Assembly: GCA_005406025.1 (NCBI GenBank)
Contig: BGZK01000733.1
Span: 124,001 to 188,000 of the forward strand
Length of the DNA: 64,000 nt
From: Eumeta japonica
Lineage: Eukaryota; Arthropoda; Insecta; Lepidoptera; Psychidae
Direction of reading: 5' to 3'
The notes under the pieces: generated by a model
Seen by the model: the letters and a program-made list of their open reading frames with translations, nothing else
What the model was told of the DNA's origin: nothing
Databases searched by the model: none
Made by a program: the position numbers and the translations under genes
In this document: piece by piece, positions 22,900 through 33,943 of the stretch
Layout: every line of letters begins with the position of its first letter
Numbering within the stretch: position 1 is the stretch's first letter

Positions 22900-23115
22900 G
22901 TCCATTTGACGTGCGAGTTACAGGCGGAAGGAGGCGACCGCCGCGGGCGCCGCCGGCGTCGCCCGTCGTCGTGTCGAGTCGCGCCTAACATTTGTCGTTA
23001 TACGCTACTTTCGCTATATTAGTTGTTTTTTCTCGTTGTCTCAGATTCAATATTATCGCATCTGTTTGTTTTATTAAAAATATATGCTAAAAGCTGCCCT
23101 GTGCTTTCTAATAAG
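22900..23115 (+). promoter_or_regulatory. possible promoter and 5' UTR
   Basis: A sharp CpG-rich patch at about 22920-22990, in AT-rich DNA, lies just upstream of the ATG at 23116. A TCAGAT sequence at 23041, after a T/C-rich run, could serve as initiator. No TATA box at the right distance and no clear downstream promoter element were found. Confidence 0.3.
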
Positions 23116-23165
23116 ATGACACAAATCGATGAATATTTGCAACCGTTCTTCTACGATAAAAACAC
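23116..23165 (+). CDS. possible first coding exon
   Basis: ATG in a good context (A at -3, ataagATGaca) opens a frame MTQIDEYLQPFFYDKN that runs directly into a near-ideal splice donor, GTAAGTC, at 23166. The exon is 50 nt and ends after two bases of codon 17 (phase 2). Upstream is a CpG-rich patch as expected for a promoter. I do not recognise the protein. Acidic and aromatic residues at the N-terminus would suit many regulatory proteins, but that is not evidence. If real, the gene reads to the right and its first intron may cover much of the rest of the window. Two short symmetric exon candidates downstream (33905-33943 and 35961-35993) are compatible with its phase. Confidence 0.45.
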
Positions 23166-24889
23166 GTAAGTCTTAATAAAATATCTACATTTTACATGTA
23201 ATTGACATTTTTTAGTCAACATTCAATCGTGTACATTTCAAGCACTAATATAACTTAATAAAGTGGCGCTGTTCGTCGAGAGCACGCAGGCCTTTAAGGC
23301 GGCCGTCGGCCGGCGCTCGCGCCTCGGGGTCAATGCAACCCTAACTCCATTTCTCATTATTATTTTTTATTTACAAGCACATCGATAACATCTGCCGTTT
23401 ATATGTAACGATTGTTTTGATGCGATTGTAGTTAAACAATGTTTGACTCTCAATTTATTTTCCCATATACGAACTATTTATGAATTTTACGAAGCGTCGG
23501 TAAAAACTTAAAAAAAAAAAGATTAATGCCTTTTATATGCGTTTGTATTCAATTTAATACCACTTCACGATATTCACCTGCTAGTATCTATCTTAGCACT
23601 ATAATTTCAAGACGGAGTGATTCGACTGGTACTATAATGAGCATGCACATCTCTAAGTTACTTGTGGATATCCGATTTGTAGAATCCAAAGAGACGTAAA
23701 TAATGTTAGACTACGTTTGTTTGTACAACTCCTTGCTGTTACTGTGGATCAGGTAGGGGCAACCTTTGACATGTTGTGGGCCAAACGTTAGTGTGTGAAT
23801 GTGTTCGCGGGCCGCGTTCAAAAGTAGTGTATTTTAGTGTTCATAATTTTAAGCGATAGATCAGACATGAAACAATACGACAATAATACAATTTAATAAA
23901 ATAAAAAAATGAAATATAAAAAATAGGCAAAATATTATAATTAAATCGTGAAATTTGGAATTACTACAAATGACGAAAGTTAAATAGCGACACCGAAATC
24001 AATGAGACACTTGAGCTTGAATTTGGGAAACTAATCCATCGATAAAAAGTGAAATTAATCCAAACGGATTAATTCCACTGAAACAAAGACGTAAAGAATT
24101 TTTCAAATTATCTATGACGACCTACGAGGTACGCGCGGAACATAAAGACAGTTCTGAAAAGAGCTACGACACGCCGCGGAAAGATCGAACACTGCATCGC
24201 ACACGTCAGCGCCCGCCACAGCATTCTTCGCGTGCCGTTTCGATGCCCGAGTGCGACCGCTCACCGCGGCGTCCGCGGGCGTCTACTGAAGCAAAATGCT
24301 GGCGGCGATAAAACGCGACGCGCGCGCTTGTATCGCCCGATTTCAAACTGAAAGAGTGAATTTGGAAAACGTAAACTTCATTAAACAGGTTATAATAGTT
24401 TAACCTAGATAATAGAAGAACGTTTTAGGTTTCGATGTATTCGTAGGTCAACAGCATTATTTATAGGCGAATTTCGAACTAGAATGAATATTTTATTGTC
24501 ATTCACCAATAACGATATGTAGTATATATTGACACATGCGAAATTCTCGCTCGCTCGCAGTAACAGGGAAGAAATGCAGTCGCCTAAGGTACGCCGGGTC
24601 GAGGCTCTACCCCCATTCCCTAAGTCTAGAGTTCTAGATTGGATTTTCCACGAGCGCCGCCACCGGATTATCAACGACTGCCGACTCCACGTCTAATGCG
24701 TTTTAAATGGTAATGAGTTCGTTGCACTTTAAAATGCAGTAGTTTCCTGTTCGAAAACAGAGCACCTGCACCGTCCTTCTATTTATCAAATTGACACAAT
24801 ATTGCATATAAAAAGCTCGAGGGCCCCGTGCAAGGTATTCATCATTGTGGCGGCGTCATGAGTCATCCGTCTAATTAATCAGACATAAT
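23166..24889. other. non-coding stretch, possibly intronic
   Basis: AT-rich, with CpG patches at about 23280-23330 and 24120-24330. The 24114-24311 open frame is charged and motif-free. No repeat recognised. Confidence 0.4.
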
Positions 24890-25460
24890 CCACATTCATA
24901 ACAAACGGAACGAACTTTTTTCCCAAATTTGTTGGAGTTGCATATTCACACCAACCAAGATACTCGTCAAGACAAATCTAACGAGCCCAAACTCGATAGG
25001 GTTGCGTCGTTTAATTATATAGTTTCTATAGCCACCTTCCAACTCCATCATCAGACCCTGGTTACCATATAGTATCAAAGTACTCGTCAAGACGAATCAA
25101 ATGAGCCCAAATTCGATGGGGTTGCGTCGTTTAATTACGGAGTTCCTATGGCCACCTTCCAGCTCCATCATCAGACCCTGGTTACTATATAGTATCAAAG
25201 TACTCGTCAAGACGAATCAAATGAGCACAAACTCGATGGGGTTGCGTTGTTTAATTACGGAGTTTCTATGGCGATCTTCCAACTCCATCATCAGACCAGC
25301 TCATAATAATATTGCATTGTCATCCGATTTACACATGCATGCAAAATTTCAGCTCAATCGGAAACCGAAAAGTGGATCTAATTTAACTTGCAAGATTTGA
25401 TTACAGACCGACAAATAAACAACGGGACAGGTGAAACTAAATAAAATCTTGTAAAATTAG
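24890..25460 (+). repeat. dispersed repeat carrying a 120-bp minisatellite
   Basis: Unique flanks (from about 24895 and up to 'acgggacaggtgaaactaaataaaa' near 25445) enclose a tandem array. The 3' flank, with 'aatttcagctcaatcggaaaccg', resembles lepidopteran non-autonomous elements with internal tandem units. Confidence 0.65.
24961..25299 (+). repeat. 120-bp tandem repeat, 2.8 copies
   Basis: Tactcgtcaagac starts at exactly 24961, 25081 and 25201. Each unit continues with 'gggttgcgt', 'tttaatta', 'atggc', 'ccttcca(a/g)ctccatcatc'. The third unit stops after 'atcatcagacc'. Units differ at a modest number of positions. Confidence 0.93.
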
Positions 25461-27294
25461 AAAGAAGAGAAATTTTTTGCAGAAAATGCAAGAGTAAGAA
25501 AATTAATCATTAAAAATTGGTTCCTTTATTTGATATATAACGTCCAAAAAAAATGTTAATTAACATTGTTGCGTTTTTACGCAATAAAAAAATCTTTCAT
25601 AATTCTTATAAAGGGATATATTTAAAAAAAATCTGGAGTAACACCTAAATAATAAATTTGTTTATAATAATTATTTAAATAAATGGAGTGAAGAATCTAA
25701 AAAAATATATATTTAAATGGTTTCCAACGATAAAAAATTAATGTGAACTGGACAATATCACAGTAACCACTTAGTGTGTAAGTTTGCATCCGCAGAGTAC
25801 ATCGATATGTGACTGCGGTTATACGAGCGTACACCGAGACTGCACGTCGTCGTGCTAGCGAACACCGACTGCGGGGACGAGCCCGCGAGCACGGGCGTGG
25901 ACCGCGGCCACGCCCAAAATTACCTTTGAATTCGCAAAATTGTCTATTAAAACGGTAATTTGTATGATAGTTTCACGGCATTTAATTCCCGAATCAAGAC
26001 TCAAGTCCACTGCCAAATTTTACGAACGGGTGGTAAATATTTAAAATATTCACGTATTAACGTGTTTTGTTATAACCTGTGAATTAAAATGTTTTAAATT
26101 TAAAAAAAATTGAATTAGGTGTAGAACTTTAGGCCTTAATTTCACACAAATATTTAAATTTTTAATACATTTTAGTTAGTTTCTTTTGTAGTCCTTTTTT
26201 TTTTGTTTTTTTAAGGAAGATGTTTGTGTACGCGGATATAGCACTGTAAAGCTTAGACAAGCGGCCGTTGTATTCTGCGAGGTCGTACAAGTGGCCCGTA
26301 AGAGCACTCGTCACCGTCGTTCGTTACTACTTTTATTGATTAGGTCTCGACGTCTGTCGATCGACTTCTTCCCAAGAGCTTCGGCGAGGGTGACATCACG
26401 ACTGAATGCGGACAGAATATAAAAGTGGCGCGATTGTCATATCTAATAATAGTGTATCATAAATTTTCATCGGCCGTTAGCCGCAGGCGGCGGGAATGCT
26501 AATCGGTGACATCGTGTGCAGCCTCTCGAGTGCTATGAAGTGCCATCGAATTCGTAGGCACCGCCCGGCGGCCCGCGGCGGCCGGCGGTAGGCGGCGGGC
26601 CTGCTCCGGCCGGCCCGTGCTGTACGGAGGTACCTCATCGATTAGTGAAGAGCCTAAGTTACGAGTAAACTAAGTTAAAAAATCTACAAGTCTATTGCGA
26701 TAGTTTTCTTCGTATACGATTCAATCGTACCTACGGCACTCTCTTTCGCAAAAGCTCCTTCAATATTGCACACTGATAGATCTTCTAAATTCATTTTTGT
26801 TTTAGTTTTGATAAATTACGTAAAAAAAAATATTTATATTCAAAGGTAATATCTTGTCGACTCGGATTCCCGGTCGGGCAATAAGAGTTCCGGCATCTGT
26901 ACTGCCCTGAACACCGTCGCGCCGACACCCAGGGCCGACCAGCTCCGGCCCGATGGGAGCGGTGAGTTCGGGCGCATCAACGTTTGTCGCTGGTCTACTA
27001 CGCTAAAGGCTACAGCATCGCTGAAGTAATGCTGATTAAGCGCGATTTCAAAAATCCGTAGTCTCGCTGACTGTTCGAGCGGTTACTTCGTTCGAGCGTA
27101 CTCTCGCTGACTGTTAAATGGTTTTGCGAAAGTTATCGCAGTAGTTCTCGTGACGCATTCAGCACGGTACGTTTTGTACGGAGATCTGTTAATATGCTAC
27201 TCTGGCTAATTTATTACGATCACTGAACTGTTAAAGTGCGCATCTACTTGAAACAGTATTTTTAGTCACATTATTATTGTAAAGTTGTTATAAT
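25461..27294. other. non-coding stretch with regulatory-looking CpG blocks
   Basis: AT-rich to about 25780, a CpG-rich patch at 25830-25920, and a long mixed block at 26250-26640 where AT-rich homeodomain-type words (ttttattgattagg, tagtgtatcataaattttcatcgg) alternate with CpG-rich sequence. The block at 26850-26975 (ggccgaccagctccggcccgatg) may be retroelement debris. No gene seen. Confidence 0.35.
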
Positions 27295-27850
27295 TAAACC
27301 GAACCGTTTTTTTCAAAAATTGACCGTTGATAAAAAATGGATTACCTACGACAAGAAAGTGTGGAAAAGATCATGACTAAAAGGTAAGCAAGCTCCACAG
27401 ACTATAGCGAAACCTGGACCAACTCGCAATAAGTTGACGTTATGTCTATGGTGGGATTGGAAGGGCATTATTCATTATGAGCTTTTATAGGCGGGCAAAA
27501 TTTTGAATTTGGATCTCTACTGCCAACAGCTGTTGAAACTCGAGCAAGAAGAAGAGAACAAAGGGCCCGAATGATCGACAGAAAGAGTGTGGTTTTTGAC
27601 CAGACCGCACATATTTATGTCAGATAAAGCCATATACCAGATAAACCCACACCTAGCATATCTTAAGCCACTCGGAAAACATTAAGAGTTTGGTTAGAAA
27701 GTGTTAATGCAACCATCATATGACCCTGACCTTGCATCCTCAGATTTTCTCTTGTTTCGGTCTCTTCAAAATTCTTTAGGTAGTGTTAGGTTAATATCAA
27801 AAGAGGACTGTAAAAACTACTTGTCACAGTTTTTTGATCAGAAGTCCTAA
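27295..27850 (+). pseudogene. mariner transposase relic 1
   Basis: Pieces of a mariner transposase can be read in several frames: LTVDKKWITYD with the first catalytic Asp (about 27319), KPGPTRNKLTLCLWWDWKG (about 27402), LYCQQLLKLEQE, then a damaged second catalytic region (expected HxDNARPH, here reduced near 27590). The end reads YDPDLASSDFLLFRSL with the third Asp, ISKEDCKNYLSQFF, and a stop at about 27849. The motif set is that of the cecropia/SETMAR-like branch with a D,D34D catalytic site. The N-terminal helix-turn-helix region is not visible. It is non-functional: several frameshifts and internal stops. Confidence 0.85.
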
Positions 27851-28793
27851 AATATCAAAATATAAAATATGTATTTAGTTAGATTTAAATGAAATATGAT
27901 GATAAATTATCTTGAATTTGTATATAAAATACGATATCCGACCCTATAATTTAGTATTGCATTGCAATTTACAGAAGCTGAACGTTTAGGTGATTGGGAA
28001 CTAACTTACAGTGTTAAACACATGTTACCATTTTTTTCATGCAAGTTACACAAATTTTACATTTTTTTACGAAATTTCGTTCGAAAAAAACCGTTCGACT
28101 ACTATGAACCTGGTCCCACACCGATTCCATAACAAGGTTTTTCACCATTGAGCCACCACCGCCCATCTCGCAAGTGAAGAGTCTCAACTTCACATAACGG
28201 GACGGAAAATAGAAGAAAAACAAGTATCTAAGTTTGACGTACGAAGGTATTCTGAGTGTGAACTAAGCACCTCGGAATAAAATGCCTTCGGTCGCACGAC
28301 TGACTGAAGGTGAGAGGTGGCCTCGGTGATGATTTGCACATTTTCATTTTATTTGAGACTTAAATGGTTCAAATAAACTCCTCTGTTAAATCAACAAACT
28401 GCCTTCGAACACCTCATCGCTCGACCCTCGGCCCCTCTCGGCCGATGGAAAAACGCTGACAGAACTAATTGTAAAAAAAGCTCTCTATAAAAAAAAAGTT
28501 AAATATGAATATTGTTGAAGGAACATCTCAAAGATAGTGCATGCTGTTACTACAATATCTGGAATAAAATCCCGAATACATATTTTATGAGTGTGAAAGT
28601 TGACTTTTTACTGTTAAATCGGCAACCGCATTGTTAAATTAGCAATCAATTTATTGTACTTAAATCTAAATAGTGTTTTCATAATTTTTTTTATTTTTTG
28701 AGTGTTTTATAATTTGATTGCACACTTTTAATCTATTTTTATTAGAAAAAAATAAAAATCCTGGCAATATTTTGATCCACAATGTGAGCTTAC
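27851..28793. other. AT-rich non-coding sequence
   Basis: No repeat or gene recognised. A short minus-strand frame (28014-28223) has no motif. Confidence 0.45.
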
Positions 28794-28989
28794 AAGACAC
28801 TAAATTCGTAACATTACACACGTCCTTCGACAAAATCATTGGCCGTACGCGGCGGGGCCGACGCCCGCCGCCGACCTGCGCGCGCGTCACCGACTCGTAG
28901 TATTTATTGAATCGAGATATTGCTTTATCGGCCTTCGCCCGTGGGTTTTGAATCCTCGCCTCTTCCGCCGCGCTCGCGTCGCGGTGCAT
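28794..28989 (-). CDS. possible first coding exon, unrecognised
   Basis: On the minus strand an ATG at 28989 opens a 65-codon frame ending at a splice-donor-like GTAAGC (28793-28788). The translation starts MHRDASAAEEARIQNP and includes ADKAISRFNKYYESVTRAQ, which looks more protein-like than the arginine-rich frames of other CpG patches. The start context is weak (T at -3) and the CpG-rich composition itself favours open frames. No domain is recognised. Confidence 0.2.
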
Positions 28990-29324
28990 AAATTTCGCCC
29001 AAGTGCGTATGAGCAGTGTCGTATGAGCGGACGAGCCCTACGTGAGTGTCTAGCGCGGATTTCTGAACCTGAATAAATAAAATACTATTCGAACTCACGA
29101 TGAGCAAATCAAAAATTTACTTATTTATATTTTGCATTGAAATACCTATACGTTTCGATTTTTGTCAAATACGAAAACTTATATACTTTTATAAGTTTTT
29201 ATTACTTAAATACTTTCAAAAAATTTTAGTTGAACAAACTAACAACCGCAGTGAACTAATTCTTCCGCCCCTCGTGATGGGGCGCGTCCTCGTTCACCGC
29301 CCTAGCTCCCCGCGTTCCCTAACT
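28990..29324. other. non-coding stretch
   Basis: CpG-rich to about 29060, then AT-rich. Nothing recognised. Confidence 0.4.
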
Positions 29325-29402
29325 GCCTCCTCACCGCGTTCCAGTTACGGTTCTGCTCTGGCTCCGACCCACGTCTCGTTTCAACTTCAGGTCCTGGTTT
29401 GC
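29325..29402. repeat. degenerate hexanucleotide tract
   Basis: Units gttcca, gttacg, gttctg, ctctgg, ctccga, tctcgt, ttcaac, ttcagg, tcctgg in 6-bp phase. Looser units continue towards 29455. Confidence 0.55.
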
Positions 29403-30257
29403 ACTTAGTTGCAATATTGTTCTTAACCCCTGTATCGCATTCGGTCCCAATCTTCATTTCTGATAATGTAACTATACACATGGCGTTATGAACATTAATT
29501 CACACATACACCCCGCACTGAAATAACACCGAAATAGAACTCTAAAAGTAACCTGTTATCTCTTACACATAATTTCACATTTTTCAGATTTTTTATACGC
29601 ATTTCCGGCTATATTTTGAACCTAAAGTATACAATCGATTGTTAGAAAATGCCTAAAATCTAGTCTAAAACAATTAAATAAATTGCCACAGCTAAAAATA
29701 ACCTTAATATCAAATATTTCAAAATTTTCACTCCAAACTTTACCCTTTTTAGAAAAATCACTTTTTATGTCGCAAAAATCTTCAACAAGTCACTTGCAAA
29801 ATACTACCTCCGACTCTACCCTACCGAGAGGAAACTTTTTTAAACATTTAAATATCCCAATCTTAATTTCTATACTCTAAAGCCTAAATACCAATTTTTG
29901 TGGGTAAAATTTCATAATGACGACATAACCAGTCTATTACACATTTAAAATTAGTTGCATAAAGTAAATTATAACTATAAATTAAATATTTATGAAATCA
30001 TTTGTAACACACGATAAAGTACGAACCGATTTGCAGCAGGTAGGTGTAAACATCGTTTATTACTTGGAAGATATGCGTAACACATTAAAAATAGAACCTT
30101 GCCAAACACACCTGGAATTTTAACACACGGGAACACCCGCACACACGTACGCTCCCTTACACTAACTTGTAAAGGGGCGGTACGACTATTATATATATGC
30201 ATAAATGTATATTATATTCTATTTTGATACTAGCATTTTCCCCCGGCTTGATTTAAG
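29403..30257. other. AT-rich non-coding sequence
   Basis: No gene or named repeat recognised. Confidence 0.45.
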
Positions 30258-30455
30258 TCGGAATTGTGATTGGTAGCCGAGTCAGAATTGAAAGCAGGAC
30301 GGGGAAAAGAACCGAGAACACGACCAGGATCAGAATGAAAACCAGAACTAGGACTGGGCGGCGGGACTGGCGTGTGGGGTCGGGGTCAAAATCGATATCG
30401 TGAATGGTATCAAAGTCGAAAGCGTGACTGGAATCGAAATTGACATCGATCGTTG
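30258..30455. repeat. long degenerate hexanucleotide tract
   Basis: The longest such tract in the window, about 200 bp: gaattg, tgattg, agaacc, acgacc, aggatc, agaatg, aaaacc, agaact, aggact, later tcaaaa, tcgata, tcaaag, tcgaaa, tcgaaa. The minus-strand reading gives alternating dipeptides (VLVFILILVV, DFDTIHDIDFDPDP). Confidence 0.7.
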
Positions 30456-30504
30456 TCAATTTCGATGATGATGAATTGAGATATCCTTCATCGATAGATG
30501 AAGG
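30436..30504. repeat. two adjacent short palindromes
   Basis: Gaaattgaca pairs with tgtcaatttc around tcgatcgt (from 30436), and tccttcatc pairs with gatgaagga around gata (about 30483-30504). They sit at the end of the hexanucleotide tract. Confidence 0.6.
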
Positions 30505-32761
30505 AATTTGTACTATGGCCATGCTAGTGAAACCAAAGACATCAGCTACATGAGCAAACATTCACAAGAAAGGGCAGAACAATGTCTGCTGGGCCAGCGA
30601 GTATATACATGAATACAATTTTTGAAACCACTGCTTTCATAATTTGGCTGGTCTTGGCTTGATAGAAAAAACTGTACACATTTTTTTTATGCAGAAATAA
30701 TTTCTATATTTTTTAACTTCTATCAATATGCACCTGGACTTATTAATCAAATTAGCCAACAAAACTTAACTAAACACATTACAAATAACATCTAATGAAT
30801 ATAAATCATTTTAATTTTAAATATAATAAATCAAAATACACATTCGACCACAAATTAAATGATTAAGCTAGATAATACAAGCAAATGAAGTTAGTTAATA
30901 ATAATAATATGTAAGATGTAAATCATTAGTAGTTAGTGGTATAGTAAAGCTGTTAACCAGGTGGAAAGCTGTTTGTGTGATCTTTGACTCGGAGTGGTCC
31001 CTTAACATTCGGCATTCGAATCATTGGGAAAATATGTGATGCGATTTTGAGATGCCGTGCCAATGCATCCACAAATATTTAGCCCTTCAACTTAAATTGT
31101 TAATCAGAATGGCTTTGAATTAGTCATTCGTAGGCGATGAACCGACCCGACAGCGGCGGCGCCCGGTGCTGTGATTTAAATATTAACCGAAATGAACGTA
31201 AAATAAAAATTATTGTTATACTTAATAACAAATGAGCAAACTCATATATAACTTACGATCGTAAGAGGACACGTCGCAGTACCGTCGGTTTCTTACACCG
31301 CACGTGGTCGTCCGCCGAGTTTTTAAAGATTATGACGATATTTTTCTTTTCTATCGAAGTCACGTACATGCACAGGACGTTCTTACATTATTTAAATTAT
31401 ATTATCAAATATTGACTTCATAATTATATTAAATGAATTAATATTATATGCAAAGCATGGTTTACACCTTCTAAGCTTTTCGCATTGAGAATTACGCGTT
31501 AATAATTATTTGACATTACTTCATTAATTGCCAGACGCGAGAACAAATTCACGAATGGTTCAAGAACTCCCTTGTTAAAAGTTCACAGTTCAAGAATAGT
31601 TTAAATTGCACAAATGACATACTGTTCGATAAGATTTTATCCAGTTGTTAATTCGTCCTCCATCAGTACAGATTTAAATAGCGAAGATGAAAGGTGTGCG
31701 TCGACCTAATAAGGGCGAGCCAATTATATAAAGACATGCAAATAATGGCAGTCGGCGAGATTTTGCGCTCCCCGAAGCTGCAGCCGGTCAATTCTGTTTC
31801 TTAACAAGCGGTATCGATATGTAGTTAATTTAGAAGTCATGTGGTCGACAATTGGCATTACAGTTTCATAGAAAGCGATATCGACTCAACTTCGGTTTGA
31901 AGACGACTTCGCTCAGCTTGGTGTTACCATTATATAGCAACCAAATTTTCTACTCTAAAATTCATATCCTCATATCTTTTATGTCAGTGTTTTGGCGTTT
32001 GATTGCATTTAAAATGCTGTAATTCTTTATTTTGCGAATACTTATATTGTCAATTTATTAAACCGAATTAGGTTTCCAACAAAAATCTGCCAAAAGTATA
32101 ATGTTGAGAATTTCAAAATTATTACACTCGGATCATGCCTATACTTGTCATAACATTACATTAGGTTTTAAATCAGAAATTTAAGTTTGAAAAGTAAAAA
32201 ATTTAATACATATTTTTGATATTTTTTTGTTATTATATTGGTGAGGTCTTTTATTTGTAATTTTAAAATCATAATGACAATAATTATTTAGTAGGCATTA
32301 CAAATTGTAATATTTTTTTTAATATTAATCACATGTTATCAGAATAGTAGAACTAAAATAAATAAACCGGCTCACTTACCAATTAGGAAAAGCAATAGAA
32401 CTAGGAATTAGTAATATTTTGTGCTTATATTACAAAAAGCGTTAAATAGTAATGAATACAATATGTAGGAATTAAACAAGCAGTAAACAGTTGGAGTTAA
32501 ATAATATCTTTTCTTGATATTACAAATACGAATACTAATTTTTAGATAACATATACAATATACTACTACATTATAAATATTATTTAATTTTACTAATTAC
32601 TGCAATTATTAAAACGGTTTGGTTGTTATTACATTTCGATATTACTCAACTGGTGTAATAATTAAAGACAAAGCATATTCTCAAATAAGCTTTAATTTTT
32701 AAAATATAAAATTACTAATAACGGCAATTACAAAATCATATTTTAATTTCTGCAAAAAAAA
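30505..32761. other. long AT-rich non-coding stretch
   Basis: No open frame of interest. A block at about 31640-31800 with 'aagacatgcaaataatggcag' and the CpG-rich block at 31140-31330 look more complex than the surroundings and could be regulatory. Confidence 0.4.
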
Positions 32762-32792
32762 TTTCGTACTATGACGTCGTCATAGTACGAAA
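32762..32792. repeat. perfect 15-bp palindrome with 1-nt centre
   Basis: Tttcgtactatgacg (32762-32776) pairs exactly with 32778-32792. With almost no loop it is a cruciform-type palindrome. Confidence 0.85.
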
Positions 32793-33040
32793 AGTGTATT
32801 TGCGGGCGTTTGAGACAACTCACATCCGTGTGGATGTCGCTCGTTAAGAAACATAATTGACCCGCAGTAAACATTCGCACGGCGCGTTCGGACGAGAGCC
32901 GGCCGAGCACAGGAACCGGCGTCGTCGATGTGACCGCAATGCAAACGCGCACGAGCGCGGACGTCCGCGCGCCGGCGCGTCTCGGCCGGCGCGTCCGCGC
33001 CCGTCACTAACGCTCCGCCCGCGGCTTCGCCCGCACGGAC
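32793..33040. other. CpG-rich non-coding block
   Basis: Very CpG-rich (about 32870-33035). Overlapping open frames on both strands are composition-driven. Confidence 0.4.
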
Positions 33041-33112
33041 GATCTCGATATCGATTCCGATTTCAGTCCCGGTTTCGATTTCGGTCCCGATACTGTTTCT
33101 GATTTCGATCTC
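33041..33112. repeat. degenerate hexanucleotide tract, clearest example
   Basis: Twelve units in unbroken phase: gatctc, gatatc, gattcc, gatttc, agtccc, ggtttc, gatttc, ggtccc, gatact, gtttct, gatttc, gatctc. Consensus GRTYYC. Confidence 0.85.
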
Positions 33113-33202
33113 GAGCGTGCTCTTAATTGTCGTTTTCAATTCGGATGCCGTTGTTACCATTCGGTTAATGTGAAGTTTTTGTTGTTACAAAATTTTATTG
33201 TG

Positions 33203-33204
<2 letters not shown>

Positions 33205-33245
<41 letters not shown>
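33205..33245. repeat. (AT)n microsatellite
   Basis: About 20 uninterrupted AT dinucleotides. Confidence 0.97.
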
Positions 33246-33251
<6 letters not shown>

Positions 33252-33904
33252 GTAATAAGTTTAATCAAATCAATATACTTTTATTTATCTTTAACTATAA
33301 CAAATCAATAAAGTAAATATAAATAAAAGTATACACATACCTTCAGTATTATAAGAGATACATTTAACCCCTTTGCCTCTTTTATATATTCCAATAAAAT
33401 CGTTCCCAAGGTGTAAACTCCAGTCGCTCCTCGAAGCTGGAACGCCCCATTTCTCTTGTTTCATATTGGGAGGCTCGGACTTTGTAGGCTTCACCCTGGC
33501 TCGTATAACATAATTTTTTGATCTTTGCAACCAGCGCAGTGGTCATGGCTAGTGGGAACCGCCGAGCGATTGTTAAATATGAGAAAATTATGACATTTTT
33601 CATAATCGAGGGCTTAAGTAACTAACAAATAATTGAATTGAACATCAAGAAGCCAAATTAATTTTTTTATTATTAGATCGGTATAAATAGAAAATGTCGG
33701 CGCCCCATACCGCCCCATACTATGTAACCGTTGACTACTGCGTCATCTTTGTTGGATCACCGAGTCGTATTTGGGCGAATGCACGGTTCAATTGTCAACA
33801 GTTATAATAAATCAAATCCCAAACGAGATCGCAAAATTAACGTTCCCGCCGTGACCGCGCGCGCCCACGACTGTGCTTCGGGGTTAACGCCTGATTTTTT
33901 GCAG
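33246..33904. other. non-coding stretch
   Basis: Two overlapping minus-strand frames (33291-33603) have no motif. 'cgccccatac' is duplicated at about 33699-33720. Otherwise AT-rich, becoming CpG-rich after 33840. Confidence 0.4.
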
Positions 33905-33943
33905 CCGTCGTCGCCGCGGCGCGCGCACAGCAAACGGCCGCAG
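33905..33943 (+). CDS. possible 39-nt microexon
   Basis: A strong acceptor (tgattttttgcag) is followed after exactly 39 nt by a good donor (cgcag|GTAATA). The enclosed sequence is CpG-rich, open in more than one frame and divisible by three. If joined to the possible exon at 23116 it keeps the frame open (arginine-rich). CpG-rich composition makes the open frames weak evidence, so the case rests on the paired splice signals. Confidence 0.22.

Noticed and set aside
24961..25299. Tandem array considered as a CRISPR or satellite
   Set aside because: The 120-bp units are contiguous without spacers, and the host is a eukaryote. It is a minisatellite within a dispersed repeat.
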